Source of the DNA: Schistosoma mansoni
Taxonomy: Eukaryota > Platyhelminthes > Trematoda > Strigeidida > Schistosomatidae
Assembly (NCBI RefSeq): GCF_000237925.1
Contig: NC_031495.1
Location: 28,836,679 to 28,900,678 of the forward strand
Direction: 5' to 3'
Length of the DNA stretch: 64,000 bases
Below, one piece after another: positions 11,958 to 24,283 of the stretch. A program made the position numbers and the translations under genes. Numbering within the stretch: position 1 is the first letter of the stretch; each line of letters begins with the position of its first letter. Under the pieces are notes generated by a model. It saw only the letters and a list, made by a program, of their open reading frames with translations. It made no database searches and was not told where the DNA came from.

Positions 11958-14900
11958 TTACAATTGACTTACCTGATGAACACACTGATCCTGAGAAATC
12001 TCTACGCAAAGAGTTATTATCACTTAAGCAAATGGTAAGGCATACGTAGTTTTACCTGCCTATTTAGAGAAGAACCCTAACCGATATTGACCATGAAGTT
12101 AAGAAGTGTGAACGTAAAGAAGAAAAGTCGAGAGGTTTGCTTTATTTTTCTAGTTATAAGGAAATGAAGCTATGAAACCAAGGGAAAAAGCTAAAGAAGA
12201 AGCCATGAAGCTTCTTAAGTCAGGAGCAATATCAATTGAGAATAAAAATGAGCGTCATACATTTAAACGTAAACCTAAGGTTAGTGATTCTATAATATGG
12301 ATTGTTGTTACATACAGGAAAGTGAAGAAGATGAAGTACCCGGACCTAACGTAAGTATAATAAATTGGTACGTAATCTGCGATACTAGGTGAACCCGAAG
12401 GTGAAACAGTCACTCTACCGCAATTTTCTACCTGGTCCAATACTTAACGCGTTGGGACCTGAGGAGAAAAGAATAGACGTATCATCTAACTATAAAGCGG
12501 CCACTTGTGAAGGAAACTGTACGGATGCCTCCGAGACCTTACAAACTAAGAGAAAACAACAGTTAAACCTTCTACTAGATGACAAAAATTTGGATACGGA
12601 TCAAGTAGTCATTTTACTTTTCTTACTTAAAGATATCGGATGTTTCAGATTCCTGCAATTTCGATCAGTTACATCCTCCGAACCGACCGACACACTCTAC
12701 CTTATATGTTGGGTATCATAATATCACTGAACCTTTTATTCATGATGTTTTCAAGCCTTATGGTACCGTTGTAAGGATTAGGATTGGTAATCCCTCCAAG
12801 TACGTCTCTGATGTTCTAAGAAACCTTGGTAATTATTCAAAAGTTCCAATTAGGTTTATGAGGCATGAATTATGTTTTCCTGCTATAATTTGTCAATAAA
12901 AATAAGCTCATCACCACATATCTTTGTAACCTTAGTATGTTTGATGCAGTCGTCTGGGTAAACCAAACACAAACATAATACATCTGGTTTAAAAGAGTGA
13001 AGACGAGCTTATGGGGTGGTGTACTCAAAGTTTGGCCAGTTATGTTTTATTATATCATTAAGCTGATGAATTACACTAACCGAAGTGTCCGAACTACTAC
13101 ATTTAAAAATGGGATTATTTCCCTTTTTGGTACTTCGGTCCAACTGCTTCAAACTAAGCTTCTCTCATTCTGTCTCAGTTATCACAGTATGCTGAGGTAA
13201 GCAGTAGTTGAAAAAATCGAATTTCAAGTATGATCCCTCTTATCAGTTAACTTCTTTCGTCCTAGACAGACAGACATCAATGCAGGACTTGTGGCAGGTA
13301 TGTGTTGGCCCAAGTTTCCATACCGTATTAGGACGACGATATGAAGATGAACCGCGACAGAGGATGACATAGTATTGCAGCAATGATAATAAGGAAAACT
13401 AAGCACTGGGAATATGATTCAAAATAGCAGAGTAGAGAGGTAAGCATGAATGGATACTGAAATTCAAGATCAAGAGGATGATAGAGGGTCGATAAATCTG
13501 GTTCATTGATGACGATTCTGAACCATGTCACCCAAAGTCTTAAACCACTGGTCATGGTTATCACTCCTATCCTCAACCAAGCATTCTGCATCTGCCAATG
13601 TGCCTCAAATCTAAGATCAATGACTGATGCCACATTTTAGTTTGGCCTCCTTTAGCTTTCTTTCAATCTATTTATGCATTATCAAGCATCGCTCATCAAG
13701 TTAAGCAGTGAATAGTCGTACTCAATATACGTCTTCCACCCCCCAAGTAACTTATTGATTGATCAATATGGCGTTTGACTTAATCAATGAGAGGGAATCT
13801 TCACTCAAGTAAATTTCTAATCGAAGAGCTTAAAGTAAAGGTTCGGAAGTTTTCAGAGTGGGTTGTCGCCTATATTTCTGTATAGTTTTGTGAATGAACA
13901 ATGTTATATTCTGTGAGTGATGTCAAGTTTATGTTGTTTTTTGACTTTTTTTCACGTTACTGGAGTTCCCCTTTGTCTACTCTCACATGTCTGATTAAGT
14001 GTTATTTATTGACGGTAACGTTGTTGGATTCTAATAAATACTTCGACAGTTGGATTTACAAAATTTACATTATTTCAAAGTTAGTAGTAGTCATTCTTAA
14101 ATTTATTAATTGTTAAAGCTGTCACACTGATTGTCTGATTTATTTCGTTCGTACAAAATTAAAGATGATCTTATGAACACTATCAGCAATGAACTCTGAG
14201 CATTGTTTTAATTTAATATCTTGCTAGGCCTTCGGCTATTGCATTGGAATTAAGGCAGTACAGGTACTATTTATTCCATTATTAAAGATATATACATCAT
14301 ATCTTGTTCTGCTTTCGTTCACATCTATACTGGCGAACACTGCTGTCTTTTTATCTGGATTTTCTGAACAAAACTTGCACAATACAAAATTTTTTCAGGT
14401 GTTATTAAAACACACTATATATAATACACTACATATAGGAACTTTACATAATATACTTACGTCATTTGTTTCGGCATGTATATTCAAGTATATTACACTT
14501 TGGTTATAGTTTTTTATTCTGCTATAAAGTTGACTTTTATTTTAGCCATGCCTACGTTACAATGGCTACGAATCAAATGGCCCAAAGTGCATTGAAGGTA
14601 AGGGAAGTAACTACCTATTTCCTTGAATTTTAGCTGGATCACCAAATGGTAAGCAATCGTCTTTTGCGTGTTTCGTATGCTCGAAGACCTTTCCACGTGA
14701 AACCTTTTTCACCTACAAAATATAGTCCATGTAAGTCGCGTTCCTTCTTGGCCTATGATTTTCATCCGCATTCATTAACCTATTAGTTTCTCCTCATAAC
14801 TGATCATCTTCTATAAATGAAAAATATGTTCATTTAAACTTATAAATTACTATAGTTCAGAAAATATCCACTTTATATTATGTGGCCCGTAGTTATGTAT

Positions 14901-15369
14901 TTGGGCTTTTTGTTTTTAATTATTGGATTCATGTTATATTAAACTGAATAGAATAATTGTCTAAAGTATCTGTTAATCAATTAAAGCACTATCTTTACTA
15001 ACAAGTATTTACAATCAGTATTCCGGTTTTCTTAAGACGTATAGACAGGATGGTAAGGGATTTATGTACTCAGTTTTGAGTAACACAGTTTTGGAGGGTG
15101 GTTAGTGATGCTACCCAAATCATCAAACGATTGTAGGTGAATCGAGGTACTATGTGTTACTAACAAAAAGTGATCTTATTTACTGTTTGTCACACCAAAC
15201 TTTAATTAATTTATAGAAGTGCTAAAGTTAATTTTCTGTTTCTCATAATGTAGATCGATCATTTCGAAAAACAGATTCCTGTAACTCAAATGAAGAGCCT
15301 TCGAACAAAATATCATGCGAACTTAATCGAGATCTAGTTACTTATGAGGACTTGTATTCTGACAAATGA
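11958..15369 (+). CDS. NELFE: Negative elongation factor E (NELF-E), spliced
   Basis: RNA-binding subunit of the NELF complex, which holds RNA polymerase II paused near promoters; nuclear. Exons read by frame and GT/AG: 11958-12034, 12068-12134, 12161-12279, 12318-12350, 12389-12604, 12669-12799, 14546-14597, 14634-14730, 15254-15369 (stop TGA), about 302 codons. The N-terminal IDLPDEHTDPEKSLRKEL resembles the start of NELF-E. AMKLLKSGAISIENKNERHTFKR matches the family block around LVKSGAIS, and KQSLYRNFL plus LNALGPEE match the block before the Arg-Asp region. The RRM domain runs from THSTLYVGYHNITEPF through HAYVTMATNQM to LLRVSYARRP. The C-terminus VTYEDLYSDK fits the family end. The Arg-Asp dipeptide tract of vertebrate NELF-E is absent. 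Introns are 33, 26, 38, 38, 64, 1746, 36 and 523 nt. The initiator ATG is not found. Confidence 0.85.
13225..13740 (-). mobile_element. Old RTE LINE (family 1) fragment in a NELF-E intron
   Basis: Diverged copy of the 3' coding and untranslated region of the RTE at 19025-22930. Shared landmarks (plus-strand view) are the CAGACAGACA-like tail, AACCATGTCAC, and TTTGGCCTCCTTTAGCTTTC against the better copy's TCTGGCCGCCCTTAGCTTTC. It lies in the 1,746-nt intron and is antisense to the gene. Confidence 0.7.
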
Positions 15370-15386
15370 ACTGTACAATTATACTT

Positions 15387-15392
15387 AATAAA
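15387..15392 (+). terminator. Poly(A) signal of the NELF-E gene
   Basis: AATAAA 18 bases after the stop codon. A very short 3' UTR is implied if this signal is used. Confidence 0.6.
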
Positions 15393-15639
15393 CTGTTTAG
15401 CAGAAATTGATTTGTTAGTTCATTTTTGTCCATATATGAATGTATTTTTCCTATTCTTTTGAAAAGTCTCCATAGTGATATTGTCATTCATAACACATGA
15501 AAAGGTCCTTTTATAGATGTATATCCCTTTTATGGATCTGCAAAAAAATGGAACAAGATTGTTATATACTAAAATGCTTATCATAAAATCAGTAGTTATT
15601 GGACTTAGAAAATCGTTCGGTAGTTAGAAATCGATAGAA

Positions 15640-16207
15640 CGATTTACAGTTGAACTGAGGGGTGTTTGTCAGTGTAGACTACCTGGATAGGCTCTGTGTG
15701 GTTCTCTGAGTCAATGGCTAGGTACTTCAAGTGACATGACTCAGAATCGTTTGCAATGGTACAGGCTCATTCACGCTTTCTCTTACGTTGAACCCTAGGT
15801 TTGTAGACTGTCTTATACCTTTTCCTCGTTCTCTATACTTAACTTTCCTGTCACTAACGATACTGTTATTACAACTATTACGGGATTTGTCTTGATAGTT
15901 TTATCTCGCTGTGCTAATGTTGTATGGCAATTTGGACTGATGAACACATGTGATAGGTTCTACGTTGCACACGAATGGCTGATATGAAGGCTAGTTACAT
16001 TGATCATCTACCTAAATAGTGATTGAATCGAGTTGAATAAGTGAGTGTAGGTTAGTACACTTGCTCTTAAAGCTAGTCATGCTACCTGGTTGGATAGACC
16101 GGGGTAAGTGATGTGGAGTGTACGGCTGCAACTTGAATGTGTTGTAGCCGACAAGCTGCATTTCAGAGCAGGGTGAGGGTACAAACATATAGTGTGATGG
16201 GCTAAAG
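15640..16207 (+). mobile_element. RTE LINE 3' end, copy 1 of a near-identical pair
   Basis: 568 bp. The first 150 bp encode a degenerate RTE C-terminus (SDMTQNRLQWYRLIHAF, compare NDMAQNRLQWRRCIHC in the 19025-22930 element). The rest looks like a long 3' UTR ending GGGCTAAAG. It matches 27083-27650 base for base except for three differences, without a gap. Confidence 0.8.
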
Positions 16208-16839
16208 GAATATATCATACCGCAAGGCAAAATATGAGTTGATTAGTTTCAGGCTAAAGGCTATAATAAAAAGGATAAATCTATCAACTAAGCTGAAGTA
16301 TGTACTAAACGAATCGCTTGTTAAGACGGTCAAATGCATACAAATTTCCGTCCAATGGAACCTCCAGTTGCGTCTATCAGTCTACATGTACATAGTAAGC
16401 CGCAGACATTGCGAGAACAGAAAGCAGGGTTGTTGTCCTCATCTGTGAGCACAGTCCACAGAAACTCAAAGGATACCATTTCCAGTCGTGCGATTGCTAG
16501 CTATGTGCTTGACAATGGATATGATGTTGGTGTGTAAAGGTCTTTCGAAATAATTGATAAACTTCGAACTTACTATGTTTTGCCGAAGCAGTTTCCATGA
16601 AAAGATTTAAGTCAAATTTATATATCCAGCAAGGCCCAGTTATCAATTTGGCTTTACCATAGTGGTCCCGGTTACAAATTTCTTGCTTGACTCTCTTTTC
16701 ATGATATTGATTATAATTCCTTACTCCTTGTCTGATCTAGTCGATTCATTCTACTGTTACGCACTACATAAAATAGGGCTGACCTTTCATGCCATTTCTA
16801 GAATTTCTGCTTTCATGCTCTCTTAAGTCTTTTTTCTAG
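16208..16839. other. No clear gene
   Basis: Contains a 67-codon plus-strand frame (16334-16537) ending SSRAIASYVLDNGYDVGV, which has a retroelement C-terminal flavour (Penelope-like end?). I cannot support a function. Confidence 0.3.
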
Positions 16840-17365
16840 AATATACACATAGCCTCCAAATGCTCTGGTACGGCCGAGAGTGGGGAGAGTCCGCTCTCCC
16901 TCTCCAAATGCTCTCATATGGCCACGCGTATATAGCCTCTGCCAGGGAAGTCCTACTCACTGCCTTCTAGTGACAGGGGTGTTGTTAACGGAATTGAAAG
17001 GACGAGAAGTGAATGTCCGACGCTTTAACCGGGTTGGTAGACACGGAAAGTCCACGTAGGGGAGTTGGAAAACCCTGATTCCGAACCAATGGTGCACATG
17101 GGCTCCAGTATCGTGAGGAAACGAATGGCGCATGAATCAATCGTTGGTCACCGGCTACCATGGGACTGCATCTCCTTACGATGCCACTGCCTTGTGGATC
17201 AGATCTTTAGGTCAAAGGCTTCGGGCGTGGCCTCTTAAGAAAACCACTTGCTTCGTTTTGAGCAACCGGGCAGTGTCACAGCTCTCACACAAATCAAATG
17301 AGATTTGTGTAGCGCATATATATCTGGTGCCCCTTTGTACCAATATTTATGTGTTTAAATAAATA
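16840..17365 (+). repeat. GC-richer interspersed repeat, unclassified
   Basis: Distinctly higher GC than its surroundings. It contains repeated short blocks (CTCCAAATGCTCT occurs twice, near 16855 and 16903) and ends in AATAAATAAACAC. The style is that of a retroelement untranslated region or a non-autonomous repeat found widely in schistosomes. The frame 17132-17362 within it has no recognisable domain. Confidence 0.5.
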
Positions 17366-17853
17366 AACACATTTAATAACTGTCTGAACTAACCTCCGCA
17401 GTTGTCGTTTTCCATTATTCTGTTGTATCAAGCCTAAATTTTTTCTTACATATAATGCGTTTCTTGTATTGCTTTGTAAGTAGTAAACGGCCAGAGAGAA
17501 TCTTCAAAATATGTAATATAAATCCATATTAGTTGGCTACCTTTTTTCCTCTTACATTAGTCAAACAAACAGTATTTGACTGTTCATTAATGGAGTAGAA
17601 TTGCATTTCACAGTAGAAAGCGTTATTAAATAACAGTAATTATAAACACAACGTTCGTGGTTGTTGTTTAGATCTTATAATTAAAAAAAGACACAAATTC
17701 ACGATCCTCTATATGTCCTCTAATATCTGCTTCAGGGAAATAATCCATATTATTCTCCATCGTATTTAAACAGTGGCGAATAATGTCAGTATAAATGGGC
17801 TATCATCTACAACTTATGTTATAGTTAAAATTTTCATTTTCCTTTCGTTCTAG

Positions 17854-20800
17854 TACATGTTTAAATTCAATGGTGAATTCTTCACGGAATGTAAAAGAAT
17901 TCCTATATATGAAGCAGTAAATCGACTAAAACATATCCGTTGTTTCGGCGCATGGTGTGCAATGAACACTATTGTTTGGAGTTTTATTACGTGTAATCCA
18001 CAATGGATACAAACAACTAGTAGCAACTTCCAGCTCTTCAAAGGAACCACTTTTAAATCTTGCGAAAAAATGATAGAAAGTTTTAAAGTGAATTGGGATA
18101 CCAAACGAATTTATTCTTCGATAACAACTGTACTTGGTAGGTGTAAACTTCTCAGTACATAATCATACTTATTTTGTTACTGGTTGCTAAAGGTATATTG
18201 GATTTTAAAAATTTATAAAATTGACCCAAATATTGGATACAAATCTTACTATTAAGTAATTCAATAGTTTTATATAGTATACAATCAAGTTAAGTCAATA
18301 TTAGCCGGTCGTTATGGTCGCATGATTTGTAGCACATATGTACTGAACCAGCGGCAAGTTACATTTACTGTTGCTTTTGAAGTTCGTATGGAAACATCAA
18401 TAAATACAATGACTAAGATATTCGGAGTCTCATGAATATCACTAAAAACTGACTTGTTAAAGCAATCGCTTCCTTGATATTTTGGTGTCATTTGCAGGTT
18501 AAGCGCAGTACAATATTTTAGTTGCCTTACTAGATGGAGTGCTTAGAGGAATCATCGTGTCTAAAAACTTGTTTGTTTAATATGTTTACCTCACAAGATC
18601 CAATAGGATCGATTTCTAAGGTATATCTGTAGCTTGTAGGATGTAATATCTTGTATGTGGACATCAATTTTGCTTTTATGGTACTTATTATCCTTCAGTA
18701 TAAGTAAGTTGCTTGTAGCTTTATGACTGTTTTTATTATAAGGCTCATATATACACCACTCCAATCTCATTACTATTATGAGTGACTGGATAGGATATAA
18801 AGGTTAGGAGTGTCTCTTTCACTTCATAAAGAAATTTCTGACAATTGTCAGTGGATTAAATCTGCACTCGATGATTTAGTTTGAGAGAAAGTAAGTCAGT
18901 AGGTTCTTAGAATATCTATTTCAGTCACTCAATACATTACAAGCGCTGCATGGGATAACTGGCTGGCGAGATGCTTGTTTTAACAGTGAGTTGAATACCT
19001 TTCTTATTTGTTGTTGAATGATTTGAGTCAGTCAGTCAGTCACAACGTAGAACTTCGTACGTACGTACATCAGTTCGAGTTGCCATACCACATTAGCACA
19101 GAAATACAATTGTTGATTCAAATCCCATAGTGGTAGAAGTAGTAAGAGTATAAGCATACAGTGAAATAAATTTGGAAAGAGAAAAAAGATAGAGACATAA
19201 GGAATTCAGAAGATTAGAATTCGGGAGAACACAAACAGTGGATGCACCTTCGCCATTGCAAACGATTTTGAGCCATGTCATTCAAGGTCTCTAACCATCG
19301 GTTGCTATCATCTCGCGAATCCCAACCAGGTAGTCTACATCTACCAACATGGCCCAGTCCACTTGTCACTGACTTCATGGATTTGTGCCACGTTTTGGTC
19401 TGGCCGCCCTTAGCTTTCTTCCAACCTACTCCTACACCATAAAACATCGCCCATCGGGGCAGTAGATGGTTGGGCATACGTAACGCGTGTCCCGGCCATT
19501 TCAACTGATGAAGTTTCACTACTTCATTGATCGATTTGCCATCCTTACCTAGTACTCGTTTCCTAACAACTGCACTACCTACTCGGTGGTCCGAGGATAT
19601 AAGAACAATGCTTCGAAGACATTTATGATCGAATATTAGTAACCTGAAAATATTCTTCACTCTTATCGGCCATGTTTCACTGCCATAAAGTAGGACGGAA
19701 CGAACTGCTGCACAGTAAACCCGTCCTTTAGTTGCTAGACGGATATCTCGCCTATGCCATAAATGACGCAAGTTGGTGAAAGCTAGCCGAGCCTTTTGTA
19801 TCCGTGCTGAGATTTCGTCACACACCAGACCACAAGGGCTGATGAGACTCCCAAGATAAGTGAAGCAGTCAACACGCTCAACTACTTCACTCCCTATCAT
19901 TAGTTCAGGTGTCGATGCAACCCAATCCTGAAGTAACATTTTGCAACTTGATGGGGAGAATTGCATCCCGAACATGCCCGCATTGTTGCTTATAATGGTC
20001 AGAAGACTGCGTCTTGTCAGCGTCTTCACCAAATAAAACTATGTCGTCGGCGTATTCCAAGTCAACAAGTGAGCCTCCCGGTAAAAGTTCAACTCCTGGA
20101 GATTGAGATGATGAAAGTGTTATCTCCAAAAGCATGTCAACGACAAAGTTAAACAAGAATGGGGAGAGTGGACAGCCCTGACGAACACCACTTGAGGTAA
20201 TCAATTCTGATAACAGTTCACCGTAGGCTCTAACTCGACCAGTTGTGTTCGAGTAGGGAGCCTTTATGAGGTTAATGTACTTCTTTGGTACTCCTTTCAC
20301 TGACAAACACTGCCATAGAACCTCACGATCAACGGAGTCAAATGCCGCCTTAAGGTCAAGAAATACTACTATTGTGGGACGTCTGAATGTATGTCTATGT
20401 TCTAGGACCTAACGTAGAGTGAATATCTGGTCTATGCAACCACGTCCAGGTCGAAAACCAACCTGGTTTTCTCTAATCTGCTCTTCACGAGCTTTGGTTA
20501 GGCGCCTAAGTATTATTGAAGCTAATATTTTAGACACTATATTAGTCAAACTGATTCCTCTGTGATTGTCACAGGAGGACTTATGTCCTTTCTTATAGAC
20601 TGGCACAATCAGTGATTGAAACCAGTCAGATGGAATTACGTCTAGATCCCAGATTCTACCTAAGACCTCAGTCAATCTCACCGCTAGTACTGGACCACCA
20701 TCCTTAAAGATCTCAGGGGTAAATCTGTCAGGGCCTGCGGCTCTCCCTCGCTTTAGATTTCCTATAGCTTTTTCAACCTCGTAGAGAGTTGGAGGACTTA

Positions 20801-23800
20801 CCTCAATTTGCCATTCAGGACGACTGGGGATCGTGGGTAACTGATGTGTGGCTGAAGGCCAGTTGAACTGATCCCTAAAGTGTTCTGCCCATCAATCCAA
20901 TCTCCTGGATTGAGAATGAATGATATGCCCATCTTTATCTGAGGTGGTTTCACTAATACTTGGGTTCCTAATACCGGTTTCTTTAACAAGTCTGAATAGC
21001 TGCCTACTGTTACCTATTGCCGCTGCCTTTTCCATCTCTCTTGCTTTCGCTACCCACCACTGTTCACGATCATTACGTAGGCTTCTTATAAGCCTGCGCT
21101 TAAGTTGACTCCGCTCTTCGTTATGTTCAGAACGAGGTGGGATGAGTTTTCGAGCATCTATCAGTGCGGTAGATGCTGCCGAGATCCAGCGTTTCTCCCT
21201 AACCTTATGGTTTACCTTACTAGCGGATATCACTGCTGTTTTCACAGCCTTTCGGATGTCGTTCCACTCTGCCTCGGAGTGGGCACAACTTACATGTCTG
21301 CCTAACTGTTTTTCCAGTTGTTCCTGAAATATATTCTTAGCTTGCCTGTCATTAAGTAGAACCCTAAGAGGTTTCCTTGCAGTGTCTTTCCTACGTCCAG
21401 TAAGACGCAGACAGATACGTGCTCGCACTAGAGCATGATCTGAGTCTAAGCATGTGCTCCAGAATAAGCGACAGTCTTCTATCGAGCCCCTCCATCGGTG
21501 GCTGATAGCGATGTGATCTATTTGGATCCAACGTTGGGACGAATTCGGGGGTCGCCATGTCAAAAGATGTTTTTCCTTATGCTTAAAGTTAGTATTTGCA
21601 AGAAATAGGCGGTTATCTGAGCACAGCTGCAACAGACGGTCGCCATTATCTGTTCTTTTAGTAACGACACCATAAGATCCACCTAGGTGTCTTTCCCTTT
21701 CACTTAGTTTACCTACTTGAGCATTACAGTCACCAGCCACTATTTCTACATCAGAACGCCTAGCTTTTCGGAGAAGGTCAGAAAGTTTCCTGTAAAACTC
21801 ATCTTTTATATCGTCTGAACTGCAGTCAGTGGGAGAGTAGGCAGAGACGACGAAGAGGCAACGACGAGTTTCCCTATCTTTCCGAGTCCTTACTGATCCG
21901 TTTAGTCGGACAGCGCATAGACGACTGTCTACTGGGATCCAGTCTAAGAGAGCTAGTTCTGCCGTAGGACTTAATGCTATATCTACACCAGCGAGGCCAC
22001 GGAGAGCAGCATCAGGGCTTCCAGGTACACGAAGCGTGAGTCGAGATGGTTCTTTATTTTGACATGGTTAGGTCAAATGAATGATGCTACTCGGATCCTG
22101 TATGTGCGTTTCGGAGACGCAGCATACATCGATGGTGCGAGATTCTAAAGTCCTAGCTAAGGGGGCCTGTTGTCCTATTTGGCACAGTGTTTGAACGTTA
22201 AAAGCTCCTACATGTAGTTTAGAGCGTGGTTTCAGGAGACCAGGAATAACGTTCAGCGTACTTGAATCGTTCACCCTAGTGTTGCGAGGTGATAAAAGAA
22301 CGCTAGAAGGGTTAGTTGTGGAGATAAGAGAGTTATTAGGAGGTGTAGGACGGATTTGATTGCGACCAACTTGGTCTCGTGTGCAGTTACGGGTATGAGG
22401 GCTAATATCACATCCCGGCTGCCCACACCATGGAAGGGTATTATTTGAGGGCCCTGAAAAAGAAGTTGGATTAATGTTGGTCATAACGACCTGGGAGCGT
22501 GACCGCAGTGCCCAAGGGACAACTGCTTGAGGCCGGTCACGCACTGCCTTTTTGTGGGGGATTTTTGACGTGTTAGTTCCGTTCTTCGAAGGACCTTACC
22601 ATCGGAGACGGAAATCCGTGGGATAAGGCGAGGTGCGCATTTTTAGGGTCAACTTTTTCTAACCCCACCCCTCATTGAGGGCAGCATCGCTGTTGTGCTG
22701 GTTGTATGAAGGAAACACCTTACTGCCGTCACACCTCTGTACAGTCGGCAGTACGACTTCGCCTTCGGACCTTGGGTTTGCTGCTTTTAGTCTTACCGCT
22801 CTTAAAACGACCTGTCTGGCATGGTAGGACCTTGAGGAGCGATTGTTCCAGCCAGCATAGCTCGATTGGTTCATCACGATAGACAAGCCCGACCACCACG
22901 TCGAGGTAGCAGCAACGGTCGTGCATTTTTCAATTGTAAGAGTGCGTACTTGATAATTGCGTTGTGATGTCGTGAAGTTTATTGTAATCGTTTTAATCTA
23001 CAGTAACGATGCCTAGAAAATATGTTTTTTCTAATATTCACTCAGTTTATTAATTAAAGATTTCGAAAACAAACGACTGATCTACTCGAAAACTATAATT
23101 CCTATATGATAAGAACCTTTTTCGTTGATATTTTATACCCTCAAGTTTCGGAAAGATCTGCATAAAATAACTTTTTAGTCAAATATACCATAACCTTCAA
23201 CTTGTAATTTAGTTGATCTACTCTTCTACAAACTTGAATATATCATAAAATCTGTTAGTTGTTGGAGGTCTTATGAAAGATTCTTTAACTGAAGTGTTTG
23301 GTTTCTGAGGCCAAGACAAAACAGAAAATTTCATCACACCCTGGAAAGTATGCACCGTATCATAACTTAGCATAAATTCCAAATAACAGTCATCTAACTT
23401 CAAAATGGTAGTTCGGCACCGATGGCTTTCCAATAGAGCTGGATACAGTAAAGTAATTCCTAGTGTTTCTAACAACCTTTTATACACAATGTAAGCTATC
23501 TATAAACCAGCCAAGATTCTAATAGTCCCATAAAAATTGAGTTCAGGTATAAGCACGAAACTTGCTCTCCTAATTTTTATTTAAAAAGATCAATTTCTAT
23601 GCCCTTACACTAAAATGAAAGCATTTTTGGAAATTTAAGAATGACTACTTTTGCCATTGTCAGTAACAGTAGCCGAACTTTAGTCAGTCATTGTATGGGT
23701 AGGCGATTAAAAGTTGTTTAGGTCACTGAAACACATGTCACCTCAAAGACTATGCACGTCAATTCCTTTTAGATAAATCACTGTTTGTATATATAAAAAC

Positions 23801-24140
23801 ATTTCTAGCTTTCTCTACGTTTCTTGGAGGAATTCTTATACCACGTCGTATGATTCGCAATATAATTCTAATAACCGCTGAGAATAACAATACTTCGACA
23901 CTACAAAAGTTTATTGAGATTGATACCTATGGAGCTTTTGGTATTAAAAGTAGCGGTAGAACATTCAAGAGACCTTTGAAATGTATATCATTTGATTGTA
24001 AATCATCACACTCTGATGCATCCAAAATAAATATTCGTGTTAAACATGTACCTTTCAGTTTCATACTTGATTTACGAACGACAAAACACATTGATGAAGA
24101 TGAATTGTTCTGCCTAATGTACAAAGCTAATCAGAAGTGA
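17854..24140 (+). CDS. TMEM223: TMEM223-like mitochondrial membrane protein, spliced, 5' end missing
   Basis: Two exons are visible: 17854-18136 (after the strong acceptor CCTTTCGTTCTAG, ending CTTG|GTAGGT) and 23809-24140 (after ATTTCTAG, stop at 24140). Phase joins cleanly (G+CT). The product, at least 204 aa, has FKFNGEFF at the start, two hydrophobic segments (FGAWCAMNTIVWSFIT; SSITTVLAFSTFLGGILIP), then RRMIRNIILITAENN, IDTYGAFG, RPLKCISFDC and PFSFILDLR. This order matches the TMEM223/TMEM186/TMEM70 family, best TMEM223 (RSVRSVVL, APFGLGA, VPLKQVSCM, FYFLLDK). In mammals TMEM223 is an inner-membrane factor for cytochrome oxidase assembly. The N-terminal targeting exon was not found. The 5,672-nt intron contains a whole RTE LINE in antisense orientation. 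Confidence 0.72.
19214..20681 (-). pseudogene. RTE reverse transcriptase and C-terminus, broken
   Basis: Three overlapping or adjacent frames. 20681-20409: early RT blocks (VIPSDWFQSLIVPVYKKG, CDNHRGISL, NQVGFRPGRGCIDQI). 20306-19905: GVRQGCPLSPFLFN and the catalytic LEYADDIVLFG. 20032-19214: FTYLGSLIS, RVYCAAVRSVLLYGSETWP and the WLETLNDMAQNRLQWRR end. Frame changes occur near 20400 and near 20000, so a single RT is not encoded. Confidence 0.9.
20892..21740 (-). pseudogene. RTE endonuclease (C-terminal part) and linker
   Basis: 282 aa with the endonuclease landmarks GDCNAQVG, LTWRPPNSSQRWIQIDHIAI and DSDHALVRARI, the usual GDFN, IDHI and SDH boxes of AP-like LINE endonucleases. A basic linker that leads into the RT follows. 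The frame stops at 20892. Confidence 0.88.
22068..22544 (-). pseudogene. RTE N-terminal segment and start of endonuclease
   Basis: 158 aa. A proline/serine-rich leader of unknown role is followed by LHVGAFNVQTLCQIGQQ and CCVSETHIQDPS, the first two endonuclease blocks. The frame ends at 22068. The gap to the frame at 21740 still reads as endonuclease, so the break is local. Confidence 0.85.
23218..23499 (-). CDS. Last exon of an unrecognised minus-strand gene
   Basis: After the acceptor GGTTTATAG (minus strand) the frame reads IAYIVYKRLLETLGITLL, then LESHRCRTTILKLDDCYLEF and VMKFSVLSWPQKP, and stops at 23218: about 93 codons. The composition and the lack of stops look like true protein. It lies inside the intron of the plus-strand TMEM223-like gene. 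Possible upstream exons are at 25431-25695 and 26642-26814, which would place the TMEM223-like terminal exon inside this gene's intron. I do not recognise the family. Confidence 0.5.
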   Translation of the reverse strand: MAYIVYKRLLETLGITLLYPALLESHRCRTTILKLDDCYLEFMLSYDTVHTFQGVMKFSVLSWPQKPNTSVKESFIRPPTTNRFYDIFKFVEE

Positions 24141-24277
24141 AGTACTTAATTCTGTAATAGATGTAACATGTATTATCTTGTAAATTTAATGTTACTGGAT
24201 AAATGTTATGAATGCTTGTAGATAAGGTTTATGTAGAATCATTCCTATTTATAATTTATGTTAATGGCTTACAATGA

Positions 24278-24283
24278 AATAAA
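24278..24283 (+). terminator. Poly(A) signal of the TMEM223-like gene
   Basis: AATAAA 138 bases after the stop codon of the terminal exon. Confidence 0.6.

Larger units (their letters stand above)
19025..22930 (-). mobile_element. RTE LINE (family 1), nearly full length, broken
   Basis: About 3.9 kb, inserted antisense in the TMEM223-like intron. The 5' end, near 22930, starts ACCGTTGCTGCTACCTCGA when read on the minus strand. The 3' end carries a (TGAC)n-type tail at 19025-19040. It encodes an apurinic-type endonuclease and a reverse transcriptase in one former frame that is now interrupted in several places. It resembles SR2-like RTE elements of schistosomes by memory. The fragments at 11486, 13225 and 56607 come from the same family. 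Confidence 0.9.

Noticed and set aside
12605-12648. Shorter NELF-E intron ending at ATGTTTCAG
   Set aside because: This acceptor puts the following RRM exon out of frame; the next AG (12668) keeps phase.
14634-14648. A 15-nt micro-exon of NELF-E ending at ATG|GTAAGC
   Set aside because: It would shift the frame into the last exon and remove the LLRVSYARRP end of the RRM; reading through to 14730 keeps both.
15640-16207. Treating this 568-bp unit as a new stand-alone SINE because both copies seemed to start at the same base
   Set aside because: Copy 2 continues upstream (26935-27082) into RTE coding remnants, so the common start is only the truncation point of copy 1.
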